Below are positions 18,240 through 18,748 of a stretch of DNA of 18,748 bases, one piece after another. The translations under genes and the position numbers were made by a program. The notes beneath the pieces are model-generated. The model ran no database searches. It was not told the DNA's origin and worked only from the letters and a program-made list of their open reading frames with translations. The first letter of the stretch is position 1. The number at the start of each line of letters is the position of its first letter. Source of the DNA: Nitrospina sp. (GTDB lineage: Bacteria > Nitrospinota > Nitrospinia > Nitrospinales > Nitrospinaceae); NCBI GenBank assembly GCA_004357435.1, contig SMVS01000142.1, positions 1 through 18,748 on the forward strand. The letters are read 5' to 3'.

Positions 18240-18449
18240 TCACCTGCTTTTCTTCGCCAATTCATAAAACACTCCAGCCTCTTTAATCATCCGAGCTAGT
18301 ATCTCGTCATCCATATCATCTGGAGGTATATCCTTCGGGTTCAGGCAAACGCCTTTATATTCACCTTGCTCGGTTTTAAACAGCTTGAAGGTGATGCCAT
18401 TGATGCTCGTAGCAGTCTGTTGTTCTAAATTTATTTCGTAGGAACCCAT
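18240..18449 (-). CDS. Small hypothetical protein, 69 residues
   Basis: The frame MGSYEINLEQQTATSINGIT continues with FKLFKTEQGEYKGVCLNPKD and ends in an acidic helix (DDEILARMIKEAGVFYELAKK). The composition is protein-like, with alternating strands followed by a helix, but no family is recognised. No Shine-Dalgarno precedes the ATG. It lies 46 bp after the mtfA stop and 85 bp before the zinc-ribbon gene on the same strand. The helix-rich end could mediate binding to a partner. Confidence 0.6.
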   Translation of the reverse strand: MGSYEINLEQQTATSINGITFKLFKTEQGEYKGVCLNPKDIPPDDMDDEILARMIKEAGVFYELAKKSR

Positions 18450-18495
18450 ATTTATTTAGCCATTCTTTGCGGCGCATATTGGGCAGGTTGTTTGG

Positions 18496-18748
18496 CTAAG
18501 GAAGTTGATTGGTCAATACTTTTTGTGCCGGATCTTGCCGATAGAAATCATGTAAAACCTGATAAAGTTTTAGATGATAGTGTTTCATGTTTTCGGGTTT
18601 ACTAAAAAAATATTCAGTCACCACCGCGAAAAATTCAGTTTCATTCGTTGCTGCATAACTGTCAAAAAAAGTAGGCTTGCCGTGTTTTACCTTGTCACAT
18701 AGTTCTAGATACTCTTTGGAACATACTTCACTCCACCGCTGATATTCC
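18496..18748 (-). CDS. mtfA: MtfA-type zinc peptidase, C-terminal end (gene runs off window)
   Basis: Only the last 83 residues are inside the window; the stop TAG is at 18498-18496. The stretch FDSYAATNETEFFAVVTEYF and the ending LYQVLHDFYRQDPA are typical of the MtfA/M90 family, whose E. coli member binds the Mlc repressor and so affects glucose PTS regulation. The glutamate in NETEFFAV is likely the third zinc ligand. The HExxH motif would be upstream, outside the window. The tail after DPA is about 10 residues longer than I expect. Confidence 0.85.
   Translation of the reverse strand, partial: EYQRWSEVCSKEYLELCDKVKHGKPTFFDSYAATNETEFFAVVTEYFFSKPENMKHYHLKLYQVLHDFYRQDPAQKVLTNQLP

Overview
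The window looks like a chromosomal segment of a Gram-negative bacterium. It carries an outer-membrane BcsS-type protein and a KdsD-type isomerase of the LPS/KDO pathway, Shine-Dalgarno sequences are weak or absent at many starts, and the housekeeping genes are moderately GC-rich. Dispersed CCACAGATG-type and GTCCTGAGC...GTCGAAGG-type intergenic repeats would suit lineages such as Nitrospinota, Nitrospirota or Desulfobacterota. The taxon cannot be fixed from this sequence alone.

Left part (1-5459): the first 768 residues of a DnaE-family DNA polymerase run leftward off the window edge. Divergent from it is a two-gene unit: a membrane GT2 cellulose-synthase-like protein with a c-di-GMP-binding PilZ domain (bcsA-like), overlapped by 4 bp by a BcsS-family outer-membrane protein. 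No bcsB, bcsC or bcsZ is present.

Middle (5505-12359): complete polA on the minus strand, a 343-bp gap filled with nested dispersed repeats and palindromes, then kdsD/kpsF (arabinose-5-phosphate isomerase) and alaS on the plus strand. These look like ordinary core genes.

Accessory part (12360-15185): an orphan 116-residue protein with an NHLP (nitrile-hydratase-like) leader-type domain, tRNA-Arg(CCG) with a strong terminator, a zinc-ribbon ORF that starts almost on that terminator, and an AT-rich DUF2130 coiled-coil/nuclease-like gene. The composition shift just after a tRNA gene suggests acquired DNA, but no integrase or duplicated tRNA end is visible.

Right part (15186-18748): the most unusual gene is a 790-residue protein that joins a histidine-phosphatase domain with fructose-2,6-bisphosphatase-like motifs to an ATP-type 6-phosphofructokinase, preceded by about 165 unrecognised residues. 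It faces a minus-strand cluster of small genes (a zinc-ribbon membrane protein, two small hypotheticals) and the 3' end of an mtfA-type zinc peptidase gene that runs off the right edge.
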